NCBI GenBank assembly: GCA_003254885.1
Contig: QANT01005621.1
Coordinates: 1 to 64,000 of the forward strand
Direction: 5' to 3'
Origin: Purshia tridentata
Lineage: Eukaryota > Streptophyta > Magnoliopsida > Rosales > Rosaceae
DNA length: 64,000 nt
The first letter of the stretch is position 1; each line of letters starts with the position of its first letter. Positions 1-13,207 of this stretch are shown piece after piece. The position numbers and the translations under genes were made by a program. The notes below the pieces were generated by a model. The model was not told where the DNA came from, did no database searches, and saw nothing but the letters and a program-made list of their open reading frames with translations.

Positions 1-400
1 CTAAAAAAATTAACAGAATGAGAGTATAGTTCTCATTTACGATGGGGTGTTATCATATAAATAAATACATGAGCTTATATGTTAATAATTAATTATATAA
101 TATTAATACATTAATTATCACATGCAGTGATTAATCACTGATATAATTAATTAAGTGTGTGCAAATACCGTTTCAAATTGTTTTCCACTTCAAATTATGT
201 GGCACTCGCAATAATTTCTCACGGTTGAGAGTGTCTTTTCAACTTTGTACTTTGTAGTTAAAAAAAAATTTCGGTAAAAAATCTTTCTACAGAGCAGAGT
301 ATCTGGTTAGTAACGTAGTTGTTAGCTGTTAACTTGTTACCAAAAAAAGATAGCGGAGCAGAGCAGAGGATAGCGCTTAAGAAATAACTCAGGTCCAAAA
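1..400. other. Upstream region of the first gene
   Basis: AT-rich sequence without a coding region I can support. It probably holds the promoter and 5' leader of the gene starting at 401. Short ORFs on the minus strand here have no family resemblance. Confidence 0.5.
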
Positions 401-3400
401 ATGTCACTGATATCTCTGACGTGCTCTCAAACACTGTTCTGTTCCTCAGACCCACCTCACAGTTTTCTCACAAAAACTGCTACTTCTCCATTCCCAAGCA
501 CTTCAGTTCCAGCTGGTACTTTGAAATTCTCGCCGCATTCTCAAATTTTATTGAGAAATGGGAACTGGGTTTCTCGCAGAAACAGATTTCATGCAAGTTC
601 TGGTGACTCAGATGGAGATACAGACGAATTGGGAACGGGGTTTTCTCGGGAAAAGGGTGCAGTTTCCAGTAATGGTGGCAACCCATCAACCAGCTTTTTA
701 TCTGTGCTTTGTCCCTTGCTCAGGCTCTTCTCCGTCGGTCCCTCTTTATCATTTTTGTTTTCTCTTTTGTTTTTCCGTTTGTTTGTTTGCTTTTCTTTGA
801 AGTGTTCATTGGCATAAGTAATATGTTGACCATAACAAGAACACTCTTATCGGGTACAAGAAAATCTTCAGATAGGAGTAGTTTTTACTGCATTACTAAC
901 TAGCCAAAATACCAATAGGAAAAAAATTACCGTGTTCCTGATTTTCAATGACTATATAGCTAATTGATTTCGCTACTCTCCCGTGGCGCTTTGGTCTTTG
1001 GAGTGGGGAGTGGGGACAGAAAATCTTATTTGTATTTTTTCTTTTGGTGAGAACAATTTTTCCTTTTTTTTATCGTTTGTTCCTTCTTATAATGCTACTG
1101 CTAGCATCAGCAAAAGATGCCAGCCCGTATACTGGTGAAATATGACAAAAGTCATATCCAATATTTAAATTTTTCAAGAAGACTAAAAACTAGTACTAAA
1201 AACTAATTACAATCTTTAGGGGAAAAAAAAACTGCTCATATCCGTCGTTCTGCAATTTTTATTTTTATTTTTTGCAATGCTGGCGCATTAAACATCTTTG
1301 GCACTGATTTACTGTGGATTTCAATTCTATTATTAAGATGTTTGATCTTTGTCACTGCATTAATGCTCACATCTATCATTAAAAGTGCATGTAGCTTTGT
1401 TGATTTCTCATCAAGATGTTTGATTTTTGTAGAAAACTGTGTATTAGTTTATGTCATTTCCTATTATCATGCTTTCTTGTGCCATCTTCTGATATCCTGG
1501 GTTTGTATGCAAAGACCAATTCGATTTGTCCATTATACATTACGTGAAAGTGCATATATTTCTTTCTATATTACATATGATGAACCACTTGTTCTTAAAT
1601 GTACATGCTATGTGCTTGGTTTTAAGCTTGATTCAATATGTCTTGTATGGATGGTGGTCAAGTCCATGAACTGATGGTCTTTAAAGTCATCCGTTCGAGG
1701 CTGGTAGTGCTAAGAGTAAAGTATTGTGTAGTGAGGTTCCAAATGTGAATGTCATTGTTGCTTCTTCATATTTCAAATTATTGTATTGGTTTTCTTGTTT
1801 ATGTTATAAAATTGAAACAGTGTGTTGATCATTTGGCATTTTGTCTTCATCATTATTATTTTTGCTTCTTTTTTTTTTTTTTGTAGGATATTTCAAATTA
1901 TTGTATTGGTTTTCTTGTTTATGATATAAAATTGAAACAGTGTGTTGATCATTTGGCATTTTGTCTTCATCATTATTATTTTTGCTTTTTTTTTTTTTTT
2001 TNTATTATTTTTGCTTTTTTTTTTTTTTTGTAGGGAGGAGATCCGTCTCAAGAACGGAACTTTACTTTGGAGGTAATCAATATAAAAATTTACTTGATTC
2101 TGCTTTTGATGATTTGTTTCTACTGTGAAATTGTGGTTGGCTAAAGAACCAATTTTGTTTATTATCGGGGACAAATGAAATTATCCCTGTGCTGTTTATC
2201 TGGATGAGTAGTATAGAGTGCTATTCGAAGGTGTTAGGGTTTCCAATATCCTTACAATTCAATAGAATTAGATGGGATGTACCATTATCATATCTTTTGT
2301 GTGTGTGTGTGTGTGTATCTGCTTTTATGTGTCATCAATTCATGCCTGTATTGGTTTCTAATATTTATTTTTCACCAGTAACTCAGGAAGGTCCATATCT
2401 CTGTACAGTACATCTTAGGTGACCCTGATATGCTTCCACCTTTTTCGGTTCTCAAAACAGGTAGCTACATCTTCCTTGTCGACCTTGGCTAGATTTCCTT
2501 GGGGATCAAGATCTCTATCAAAGAATTTGGACAGCCAGGAGATCACTACTTTGGATCCTCCTAAGCATCTGCAGCTTTTTGAATTTGGTAGTTCACATTT
2601 ATAGTAACTTTGTTTTCTTTTAGATTTTTTAGTATTTTGGAATACAATTTACACCATTGAGGCTATCAACCTATCAAACATGGGTATAAGCTTGTGTATC
2701 GGTATGATTAGCATATGACTAAGGAGCACATTGTTTCATTGGCCCAGTAAATTATTCCTTGCTTAGTTCTTACTGTTTAGTAGAGTCTATTCTCAGTGTT
2801 GATTTATTTTAATTGTTTATAGGGATTGGCAACTTTCCCTTGTTGAATTTGCAAATTGACTTTGTCAACAGAGGCATGCCCTTTTTGCAGGAGGGTTCGG
2901 GAAGCTATGACTGAGCTAGATCTTTCTGCAGAGGTGAGTAACTAATACTGATGCAACCTGTTATGAGTTATTCCAATTTTCCATATTTTAATCAGTATTC
3001 TGTCAAAATAAGCAGTAAATTTTTCGCTCTCTGCAGTTATACTTCCTACCATATTTTTTCATTTCACACTTTACCATGTAGTCTAGGAGTTTCCTTTATG
3101 TTTCATTAAAAATAGAAGAAAAATCATGGAAAGCAATGACATTTCACATGAAACTTTTGACAGCTGGTTTTGAGTCTATCCGTATAAGTTACCAAGTGAG
3201 GGTTGTGAACTTGATCTGAGGTCCAGCTTTCTGCCTTTATGATAATGAAGGCAAAATTTAAGGGAGGGGTTGGAATCCACTTTATGATGAAGTGCAAGGA
3301 AAAATAAGGAAAATCTCCTTTCTTATACATGCCACATCTTTAATTCAAGAACTATACCAAAATATGTAAATACTTACCCAAACTTATTGGTTTATAAAGG

Positions 3401-4926
3401 ACCTTTTTGCAACAACCTGCAATACCAACTTCCACTTTGAAGTTTCCATTCAAACTTTAAAATATTCAAGCAGAATAGCAGGCTGACAGCCAGTTTGGTC
3501 CTGCCTATAAGAGCTTCTCTTCTGTGCTGTCAATTGTAAACTTAGAAAGCTAAATTGGGTTGACAACCATTGGGTGTGAATTGTTTGTAACTCATAGAAC
3601 TTTTTACAGAATATAATGCATACATTTGGCTGGAATTTCTAGGAAACACTTTATGTGTAGCGTATATAAATTTAACTAGTTGTTTTTATTGTAAGCCTGT
3701 TTTAGATACATTGTTGATCATGCCAAGCATCTTACTATAAATAAATTAATGAATTCAATGGATTAGATATCAAATAACAAGAGAATTCAAAATTAAGTAC
3801 GATACATATTTCTTGAATTTTTATACCATCAGGTTTGATTTTGTACCTCATTTGCTCCAAGTCTGATCAACTTGGAGCCTTAATGTAGTTGATGTGAAGA
3901 AAGCAAAGGGTTAATGATATGATGCATAGATAGAACCTGATACTTCTTTCTGGAATACAACTTTGATAGCTTCATTTAGCTTTAATAGTTTAATTTTTTC
4001 AAAGTGGTTATCTTGTTGATGCTTAATTGTCATTTACGTTTCCAATGTCAACTTATTGGAAATTTGGCAAACATTTGCAGGTCTATCCTTGTCCAAAAGG
4101 TTCTGTAAGACATAGAGACATGGTCAAAAGATTTGGTGGCAAAGAGCAGTATGTATTACCTTTTCTTTATATCAACTTATAAAGAAGTTCCTATGAAAAA
4201 AAAACATCTTCTAAAGAAGTTGTTTTATAAGTTCTGGAAACTGCATCGAGTCTAATTAGAAATATGTTTGTACAGAGCTCAGGTCATCTTACATGTCAAA
4301 TTTGGAACTAAAAGATGGTAATTAATGTTGATAAATTGATAAATTGTCTATACTTAGTGAGAGGCTCCAAGGTTTTGGAGGAGGGAAGAAGACCAAAGTG
4401 CTTTGGAGGTGTAATGTCTTGGCTGTGGTATGGGTTATTTAGATGGAACAAAACAAGAGAATATTTGAAGATTGTAGAGGGTTGAGGTTGAGTAATTGTG
4501 GGATAAAGTTTGGTACTGGTCAGCTCTTTGGGCTTCTGTATCAGGGGATTTAGAGATGTTTTTTTGTTCAGATATCTTATTGTTTCTACATTTTAAATTA
4601 GAGGTGGATATATTATCCACTGCTATTGTACTGTTTGTGTTGTGTTACTAAAAGTATCTTTCCTTTCATAAAAATAATTGATAAATTGTCACATGCAATC
4701 TTTATAACCCTGTCACATTTGATGGATTTAGTTCTCCATTCATCATGCATTTTCTGGCAGAAAATGTCATTACTTTTTCTGAGACTAGCTTTTGTTGTGT
4801 TACTTCTTCATTTCCCTCGTAAATTTTGTATTATGAATATTGTTATGCAGGTTTCCTTTTCTCATTGATCCAAACACTGGCACTTCAATGTACGAAAGTG
4901 GTAAGTTATTAAACTTAATTTCACAT

Positions 4927-4964
<38 letters not shown>

Positions 4965-7706
4965 GTATTGGTAGCTTCGAACATATGATCTAATTTTGTT
5001 TGAAAGATCTATTTTTCATGTGTTAGAATCTGATAATAAGCATTAATGATATTATTCTATCCATTGAAAACGTAGTTGATATATTATGTTTAAGGTAGAA
5101 TTGCTATTTCTGAATATCTGTGTAAATCATCACCTGTTAAGTCATAAAAGTTTTGGGATGAACTACACGACTTTTTTTTGTGGGCCAACCAATCGTTCAA
5201 AGCAGATGTGTCTTCTATATCACCATGCCTAGTTTAACTTGATCAGAATTGCATGTCACAACCTACATGCCAGTCAGAGTTTTAGCAATTTAGGCACTTA
5301 CTGCCATGAGGAGCACCAGAGGGTCATATACCTCTGTTTCTACTCTTTAGCCAATGGGTAACTAATAAAGTGACTTCTTAATCCAAGATTCCAACTCATA
5401 ATGAACTTGCATTGTAATTTCACTAGAATTAGATCAGCTCCGAATTTAGTTTTGAAACCTGGAAATAAGCAAGCATTAGCCACCGAGCACCTTCAAGCTT
5501 GTCTAAACTTGCAAATCACAACTGTATCTGCATGCATGCATGACTAGAGGGTGTACGTGGTGTTTTCGAAACTATGAAATTTTTTGTTTTTATTATTCTA
5601 CTTCCATCCAGTTCTGTAAATTATCCAAGATTTTTGTAGCATTAATAACTGAATACAGACCACCTTGTTTATTTTTTCTTGATAGATGCATACGTTAGCG
5701 GTTTCCAAAACTTATTAAGATACCAAGTCCTTGACAATGAGTTCCTACGAAGTGGTTATTTGAGCTTACAAGGATAGTTTCCCTCAAAAGGATCATCGTG
5801 CTAATTTGATGATTTATAGCTTTATAGGTGGCTTTTTACCTGAATGATGTATGTGATAGCCAAATATAACATCTCCAAACTGCCCAGCCTCTTAATGCTA
5901 AAAGTTCATTTTTTCATTGGTTAGATGAGGAATGCTTCGTAATTCCGGGTTTATAGACAAGCTGTTTCCTTCTCTATTTTGCTTTTCACCCAGAGCCTTT
6001 TCTTTTCTTCTTTTTGACACTACAGAATAAGTAATCAGTCCGATCATTAGGAAGTCTTAGCAAGTACTAAAATCTGAATTGAACGTACTTGTTGTTTGAA
6101 GGCTTTTTCTGCACCTTATTAACCAAGTCTGTACAGAGTTTTAAGCATCAAAAATGTACATTAAACTTATAAAAAATTGATCATAGATGTTTTATCTGAT
6201 GTTGTCTGAAACTATAAAATTATTTTATCAAGTTTATATTGTTCGCATTCTTTCTGCTTTTGATGATAGGTGAAATTGTGAAATACCTATTTCAGCAATA
6301 TGGGAAAGGCAGGAAACCTTCAGGGGGCCTTTTGGAAAGGTATTGAACCGCAAGTTCTTCTTTAGGCACGAATCTCATATTCTGTACGAGTATAATCACA
6401 AGTAATACTGTAACTTCTGTGATGAAGAATCAGCTTGCTGATTTATTGGTTTGACTTTATGATGATCTTGTTCCATGAGCATTATAAATATTTCAACTAT
6501 AAATTTACATGGGTCTTACAACTCTAATATGCATTTTCAAGCCAACTGAAAAAGGAATAAAAGAACATTTGCCATAAATTATGTCCTAAATAGGTAACTT
6601 GAAGTATCAATACATTGATTAGAGGTGGTTTAATATGCAACTACTTGTAAATTATTGAAACTGGAATTTAACTTGGCTCCTCTTCTCCTCTCACTCACTC
6701 ACTCACTCACTCACTCACTCACTCACTCACATTAAATGTTACTCAATGCAGCACATTATTCACAGGATGGATGCCAACAATTTTTCGAGCTGGTAGAGGA
6801 ATGACTTTGTGGGAAAAGGCCAGACCAGAGCCACCACCCAAAAAGCTGGAACTTTACTCATATGAAAACAATCCGGTGAGACAAGAGTCTTTCATTGCCA
6901 ATAGGAAGTACATCGGGAATCATGATTCATTCATTTTGTGTTATTTGTAATAACTTTCTCTTCCTCCTCACCCCTCCTTTTTTCTTCTTTTCAGTACGCA
7001 CGAATTGTGCGTGAGGCACTTTGTGAATTGGAGCTTCCTTACATCCTTCAAAATGTGGGTGAAGGGTCCCTGCGGTCAAAGTTACTTGTTGATGCATCTA
7101 ATTCGAAAGAGGTTAGCTTTTGAGAACAATTATCCATTCACATAAATTTTTGCTGCAATTGAATTTGATTGAAACTTATTTCACATAATCATGATATAAT
7201 ATGTTATCGCCTTACTGTCTGCCCAATTTAGTTATACTGTATTTCCAATAGTCTTGAGGTTTTACTGCATTTACTATATCATTAATGAGATATTCAAATT
7301 TCCGATGCTTTTTTCTCTCAATTATGTAATAATTCTCATACTGCTTTTAAACTATTTTTGTTTATGGGCTAGGCCCTGCTTTTACTCCACCACAGTTAGG
7401 GAACAACAAATGCAAGTAAAAAATCAATCATCAAGAGTTTTCAGCATCCTACCAAGTCTCCTTTATTGCCTTTTTTTTTTTAAGGTTCTTTTTAATGAAT
7501 AGCTTCAGACTATTTTTCTTACTTTGTATGCTGATCTCCTACCGAGGAATGAGAACTCCAAGGTGACTAAGGAAACTCTCTTCTTATAGGTTCCCTACTT
7601 GGTTGATCCCAACACTGGCACTCATGTTGGTGACTACAAGAAGATCCTGTCTTACTTGTTCCAGACATATTCAGACTATTCAGACTATTCTGTGGCCACT
7701 GAATAG
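401..7706 (+). CDS. Plastid-type thioredoxin/GST-N-fold protein (At5g03880-like)
   Basis: Ten exons: 401-733, 2034-2072, 2461-2587, 2872-2933, 4081-4148, 4851-4900, 6270-6339, 6752-6875, 6995-7111, 7590-7706. All phases close to give 368 aa. The protein has two glutaredoxin/GST-N-like modules. The first begins near residue 163 and carries a C-P-F-C motif (C169-C172), followed by VREAMTELDL and the FPFLIDPNTGTSMYESG segment. The second begins near residue 288 with YARIVREALCELELPY and VPYLVDPNTGT, and lacks the CxxC. The Ser/Thr-rich N-terminal ~70 residues look like a chloroplast transit peptide (inferred). From memory it matches the Arabidopsis 'thioredoxin family protein' At5g03880; the redox substrate is unknown to me. 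The exon 1/2 junction is the least certain: I chose the donor at 734 because it gives LFS-GGDPSQ in phase. The C-terminus has a small Tyr/Ser/Asp repeat. Confidence 0.88.
1768..2033. repeat. 120-bp tandem duplication in intron 1, plus a partial third copy
   Basis: Sequence from about 1768 is repeated from about 1888 with a constant offset of 120 bases and very few differences. The unit ends in a poly-T tract and TTTGTAGG, which is a splice acceptor. A partial third copy (about 2003-2033) carries the acceptor actually used at 2033. A single N at 2002 lies at the junction of copies 2 and 3. Confidence 0.85.
4931..4962. repeat. (CT)n microsatellite in an intron
   Basis: Perfect CT dinucleotide run of about 16 units in intron 6 of the thioredoxin-like gene, just after the exon ending at 4900. 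Confidence 0.9.
6687..6730. repeat. (ACTC)n microsatellite in an intron
   Basis: About ten perfect tetranucleotide units immediately upstream of the exon starting at 6752. Tract length could influence acceptor recognition, since it lies 20-60 bases from the 3' splice site. Confidence 0.9.
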
Positions 7707-8298
7707 TTTATAAAAAATCAGTTGTAAATGCTGTAACACCTGAAAATCCAAATGGAGGTAATTTTTACTGTATGTAATGCTGTAATAATATATCTTATTA
7801 GCAAGAGGAAGTGGTTATGATTGCCCTTCTGCTTGGGGGCCTGGGCCTAGCTTTCTTGTCATAAATATAACAATCTGCTTTATCTTTTTTCACGTTTTCT
7901 TTGCTGATCTTGAATTGTGAACGATCAAGCATACTGTACACATGCATGGTTTTAATAGTTTTTCCCTCTTCCTTTGGTTGTATGATCAAGTTTTTAGTTT
8001 TCGAGGATAAATCCAAGTAAAGTGAGAGTAGACTGAGCAGGTGGCCATAAAGTAAATGTAAAAACGAAAACCACTCACTAACTACTAGGGATGGTACAGA
8101 GAGAGCCACATTCTAGAAATATAACTCTTTGAATAGTTGGAGAACTACCAAAATTAGGATAAAGGAAAAGGTTATCAAATTGATTTGAAAGTGAAGATTG
8201 TATACATCTCACTTTTCCAACGATTTACCAGTATAATCTAATTGTACATCTCTCTCTCTCTCTCTTCAAAATTACAATACTGAAAAAAGGTAATAAAT
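7707..8298. other. Convergent 3' region between the thioredoxin-like gene and QTRT2
   Basis: Both flanking genes end here, so this should hold their 3' UTRs and poly(A) sites. A 103-codon open frame on the minus strand (7798-8109) has no recognisable family and low-complexity composition; I do not call it a gene. A short (TC)n run lies at about 8250-8266. Confidence 0.6.
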
Positions 8299-11200
8299 TC
8301 ACATGCAGACAACAGCATCAGCATCAGCATCAGCATCAGCAGCAAGAGGATAACGCCTACTGTCAACAAAATTTAGTCTGAATTGCTCAAAATTACCAGA
8401 CTTAATCGCTTCCCTTACTGAGCGGAAGAATCCTAGATAATGGTGAGTATTATGTCTGCAAAAACAAAGGACAATCTGATGATAATGATCTGATGACGAC
8501 TATTATGGTAACCATAACAATTATGACTATTATGATAACAATCACGATGAATGTAGTCTTGGAAGCAAAGTAGCACATACATTTCTAGCAGAATCTGAGC
8601 CAGCATTTCATGAACATTGAGCAGGTGATTAATGTACGCTTTTGTATGATTCTGACATGTATAACAGTTACAATTTTCAACAATTGGTGACATATCTTTC
8701 CTGAAAATAGAGAAGCCATAACAAAAATATATCATGATATGAGTCACTGCGTTAATTATTTATGGATCCATTTGGCAATAAATGATAAAGTAAATATGCC
8801 AAGACTTAAAGAAAATTTATTTCACAAAACACAAAGGCGGTAGGCACCCTTATTACAATGCGATACAGAAACTTCTGTGAAGATTTCTAATCCCAAGCAG
8901 GCCCACAAGTTACTATTGTCTATTTCTGTGAAGTCATTAGTTACCTGTAAATAGTTGCTCTCAAATTAATCTTTGTCTGGTCACTTCCTATATTAGAGAA
9001 CTGAAAATCAGGCACACTACTCTCAACTCTATCTAGTGGGAAAGTAAGTGCCATGCCACCAAGGGTAAGATGGTATGTATATCTGCAAAAAATTGATACA
9101 TATCATCCCCCTTTTGAATCATGGTAACAGCAAGGAGAAAGATTTTCAGGAATTGTTAGATAGAAGACTGAGCTACTCACGTAGAATCAAAGAGATCAAT
9201 GCCTGAAGCAACACCCTGCAAGACCTCCTCTGTGAGATAAAAAGCAAAGTTCATTTGCAGATAAATGCGAACTGATAACCACATATTTTAGGAAAGGTAC
9301 ATTAAACGTTGAAAACATCTTCCTTTGATAAACTGTCCTAACAACAACAAAAATGCAAGTTATTAGACTACTTTTTTATGATAAGACACAGAATGAATAT
9401 GTTAATAAAATTTCGGAAGAATGATCAAAGGGGACTAGCAGTCCAGAAAAATTACCAACCTCAAACTACAAGAAACAGAATCTCAATAACACAAGTGACA
9501 AACAGCACTCATCCTAAAACAGAAATCAGAAGCAAAAAGCCTAAGAACCAGCCACTTTCCGATATTTTTTTTTTTTTTAAAGAATGGGCTGTCACAAAAC
9601 ATGGAAGAAACTGAGGCCCAAAATCTGGCCTTGTCCAATAAGCAATCCTCAGACTCCCAAAATTTTCATTCAATAATTAAAGCTGTTTCCTTCCAAATCA
9701 CCCAAAAGATAGCTAAAACACTGCATCTCCACCAGACCTTTGTCTTCTCCCCACCACCAAAAGCAAGTTATTAGCTAACTTAATACCCACTAAACCTCAG
9801 TCCATATGTAAGATGACAAATTAAATGCAATGCATCATTGCTAATACTGTATCCTCAAAGCACATGGGCAGCAAGTGGGACAAAGATGATATATTTTTAA
9901 TTCAAGCATGAAAAATTTTCCTCAGAAGTCTAGATGTGTCAGGCAGAGATTGGAAAGACCAACAACTCTCATAACGGTACACCTGTTACCTGGAAGTCCA
10001 AGCCCACTGATTAAGCGTGGTTTCTCCTCTTGTAAGATATCCTGAACATTGTGTAACAGTATTAGATATCACAAATTATAAAGGAAACATATATTGCTTT
10101 TATTGACTGAGCTTGCAAACCCACTTATCTCAAGGCATTTGATTCAACGATCATATTTCTCCTTAAATATGTTTTTCCACAAAAAAAATAAAATTGAAAA
10201 TGCTCCTTCTAGAACAAGCAATGCAACTCACTGATCAAGCCAAGAAACAAAAACTTGAAGGTCCCAGTTTGTGTCTTACAGTAACAGCATTGAGAAGATC
10301 AGGGCGCTCATCCATGCTCTCTCCAAGCCCAAAGCCTCCGATCCAATAACCTGCAGCATATCAATTAAAAAATACACAAGTTCAAAAATAAAATTAAAAT
10401 ATACCAATATAGTGAAATAGTACATCTCACTATTAGACCTAAATAGAATAAGTTCTTAGAAGTGCTACAAGTCTGAAACAAGGAAGTTATTGAGAAATGT
10501 AGAAACCTGATACACTTCGGCTGGCCACCTCTTGTGCACATCTTTCACGTTCTTCTACAGAACACCCTCCAACAATGGATCCAAAGACATGCCCACCTGC
10601 CTATTTTGAAAGATCAGTATATGTCAAAATCTCCACTCTTTGAGTTCAGTGAACCATATTTATAGACTCTTGTACCAACTTATTTTAAATGAATTAGGAC
10701 TCCCGTGTAGTATAAGGATTCCCAACTAAGGTAATCTCTAATTAAAACGTACTACTAACTTAAGACCAAAGAAAAGCTCCTTTACTCTCAAAAACTTGAT
10801 AACTTGTTTTGATACAAACATAATACGAAATAAGTGGTGAATCCACATTCATCAAAAAGAAGATGTGTCGTATATATTGTAGCTCAAAATAGAATTTAAG
10901 ACTGCTATATCTTCTAGCAACACACCTTGTATCTATCGCATATGGAATTAAGTTAGGGAGTGAGCATGTACATATGGTACTAGTTACGTCTCTAATTGAG
11001 TATTTCATAATGGAACAAAAAGTGCGGTCTTTTACCGGATTTAGAGCAATGCATTCGTCAAGCCACCTTACAGTTCGATCAACCGAGGTCTTGTTCCTCT
11101 TATCAGATACCCATGCCGGGACTTCGTCCGCCAAAGTGGTCCATATATTGGGCTTCAAGGAAGAAATGGATTCGACATACTCTACAGGTTTAATCTACAA

Positions 11201-11792
11201 GCACATAAAAAAGACTGCACAGTCAGCTGAGTTGCCATTGTTAACTCAAAACAAACTATGATTAGACAATTACCAAACGGCGACCGCAAGGAGTCTCGAA
11301 AGATGCTCCAAATTTGTTAGTGCTGTTACATTCTGGAAGGCATTGAATAGAGTCCCTTGGTATGGCTACGAATCCGTATTCGGGCAAACCAAGCATCTTA
11401 TGCAATCCTCCTATCTTTGATATTGTTTGTGGTGACATGCCTTCCAAGCTGCAAAAGCAACAACCAATGCTTTAAATTTTGAATTGCGTTCTCATAAAAC
11501 AGTTCACAAACACTTACAGTCTTACTCTTACACCGGGGCCAAAGTAGAAAAGGAAAAAAATGGTATGGGATATAATTGTAAATACTTACAAGTGGAGGGA
11601 GCTAACATGGAAGAGATGGGAATCAGGGAAAGGAAGAGAAGGAAGAAGGTCAGGGGGGATGAAAGCGGGCAGGGCCTTTCGGGTAGAGAGGAGGAGGGAA
11701 GGGGTCTCTAATGGGCTCGGGCAGCTGCCCAGATGAAGGACCCCTGCCCGCGCTCTTCCGCTGCTGCTCAATGCCTTCACTGCAAATTTCAT
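8299..11792 (-). CDS. QTRT2: Queuine tRNA-ribosyltransferase accessory subunit 2
   Basis: Ten exons, read from the minus strand: 11792-11590, 11448-11274, 11194-11036, 10600-10507, 10350-10280, 10041-9990, 9229-9181, 9082-8945, 8700-8581, 8455-8299. This gives 405 aa, close to the 415 aa I recall for human QTRT2. The TGT-like barrel shows KTSVDRTVRWLDECI, GGFGLGES, EEKPRLISGLG and GIDLFDSTY. The zinc site is C324-x-C326-x2-C329 with H355 26 residues later, the standard TGT spacing. From established knowledge, QTRT2 pairs with the catalytic QTRT1 to place queuine at position 34 of GUN-anticodon tRNAs, often at the outer mitochondrial membrane. The match to human QTRT2 is better than to QTRT1 (for example SVDRSLLFLDNC and PRLISG). 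The C-terminus ends in five Asp-Ala repeats encoded by a GCATCA run. The start ATG is the first one in frame with the conserved N-terminus. Confidence 0.9.
8314..8344. repeat. GCATCA hexanucleotide repeat in the QTRT2 C-terminus
   Basis: Four perfect GCATCA units plus a partial one inside the last coding exon of QTRT2. On the coding strand they read GAT-GCT repeated, giving an (Asp-Ala)n tail just before the final VVCM. Because the unit is six bases long, length changes would stay in frame. Confidence 0.85.
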
Positions 11793-13207
11793 GGCTCCTA
11801 CCGCTTCTTTGTTGATGGAGACGAAAAGGGTTTTGCAAATGCGGGTTTTCGTTTTTTGTATTTTGGCGGAAAAGAAGGGGTCTTAAAGGAGTAAAGCTTA
11901 GGGCTTGTTCCCCGCCAGAGGAAAGCTTAGGGCTTGTTGAAAGCAAATTTGTTAAAAATTAAAATGCTTCTTATAAATCAAAGAAGATTTTGATTTAAGT
12001 GGTTGAATATTTAGATTAAAGTCTTGTTTATTCTTAAGAGCTAAGAAATAAGATTTGGGAGGAAAACTATAGAGTGGCAAAAAATTTTAGTTAGGTTGTT
12101 AAATTAATAAATTTAATTTCTTGGTGAAACTAATAAATTAAAATAAATAATTATTTTGCTTAATGTTGTGTGTTTTAAAGAGATAATTCCTATCTATCCT
12201 AAAAAGGACTACTCACAAAAATAACTAAGATAATGTTATTTCATTCACCATAATAGATTAACAAACTTCACAGATCTTCAGAGATGGTGAAAATGAAATG
12301 ACTTTGTTCACTGAAAAATGGAAATGACTTTTCCAGTGCATTGCCAAATTGGATATATATTTTTCTTCAGTGCACTAGCTAAATTGATATTTAATTTGAA
12401 GTGTTCATTCCCACAAGATATTCATTATTCAGACCAAAAAATTAACAAATTGAAACCTGATTGAATTTGGTGGCAAACAGAAATCAGAAACTCAATTCAA
12501 GACATCAAAAATTGAAACCAAAGGCTACATTATTACATTTTTATGCAGTAATCTGCATACTTCCAATAATTAAAGTTAAGAAGTCTTTATAACCACTACA
12601 TGTCTCCATGTCCCTTTTTCAACTGCAACAAGCTAGCCAGCACAGCCTGAACATTAAGATAATCACAAGCAAGATTATGCCATCATCAACTCCTTACAAA
12701 CACATCACATCTTCCCATATAAATAGAAGAAAGAAGCCAATAATAAATCCAGCAAATTCTTGCGGATACACCAACCATGTTATTTGTACCAACTGAATTG
12801 AAATAGTAGTGGGCTTGTCTAAATCAAGCTTTGCTTTACTTTTAAGATGAAGATTTAAGAGAGAACAGTATATATAATCATTGTCTCTATCTAGAAGGAC
12901 CATAATAGACCCATAAATTGTTCAACTTCGGTCACAAGGTTTAGTATTTTGGGCATCATTTCTGTTAAAACAGAGTTCTGAGGTACATATATTATACCTT
13001 ACCATGGATCTACTAGCATGTGATCATTACTCTTTTTTTTTTTTTGGTCAAGATCATTACACCTTTTGGAGGCAACCAATTCTCAAGTGCCAGCGTACCA
13101 GTCTTTCCTGTCTTGAATCAATAAGACCTGAGATCACCACATATACTCAAAGAACCCATTATCTCTCTCTGGATCAGCAAAATATAGGCACATCAAGGTG
13201 ATCAACC
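11793..13207. other. Divergent intergenic region between QTRT2 and the DUF579 gene
   Basis: The two genes point away from each other, so this 1.4 kb should hold both promoters. Close to QTRT2 a short direct repeat, AAGCTTAGGGCTTGTT, occurs twice (about 11894 and 11925). Elsewhere the sequence is AT-rich with a poly-T run at about 13031. I see no coding region; the small overlapping ORFs at 12608-12903 have no family features. Confidence 0.55.

Noticed and set aside
7798-8109. 103-codon minus-strand frame in the convergent 3' region
   Set aside because: No recognisable domain or partner exons, and it lies in the expected 3' UTR.
10974-11261. 95-codon plus-strand frame opposite QTRT2 exon 3
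   Set aside because: Antisense of a conserved coding exon; the minus-strand frame matches the QTRT2 family.
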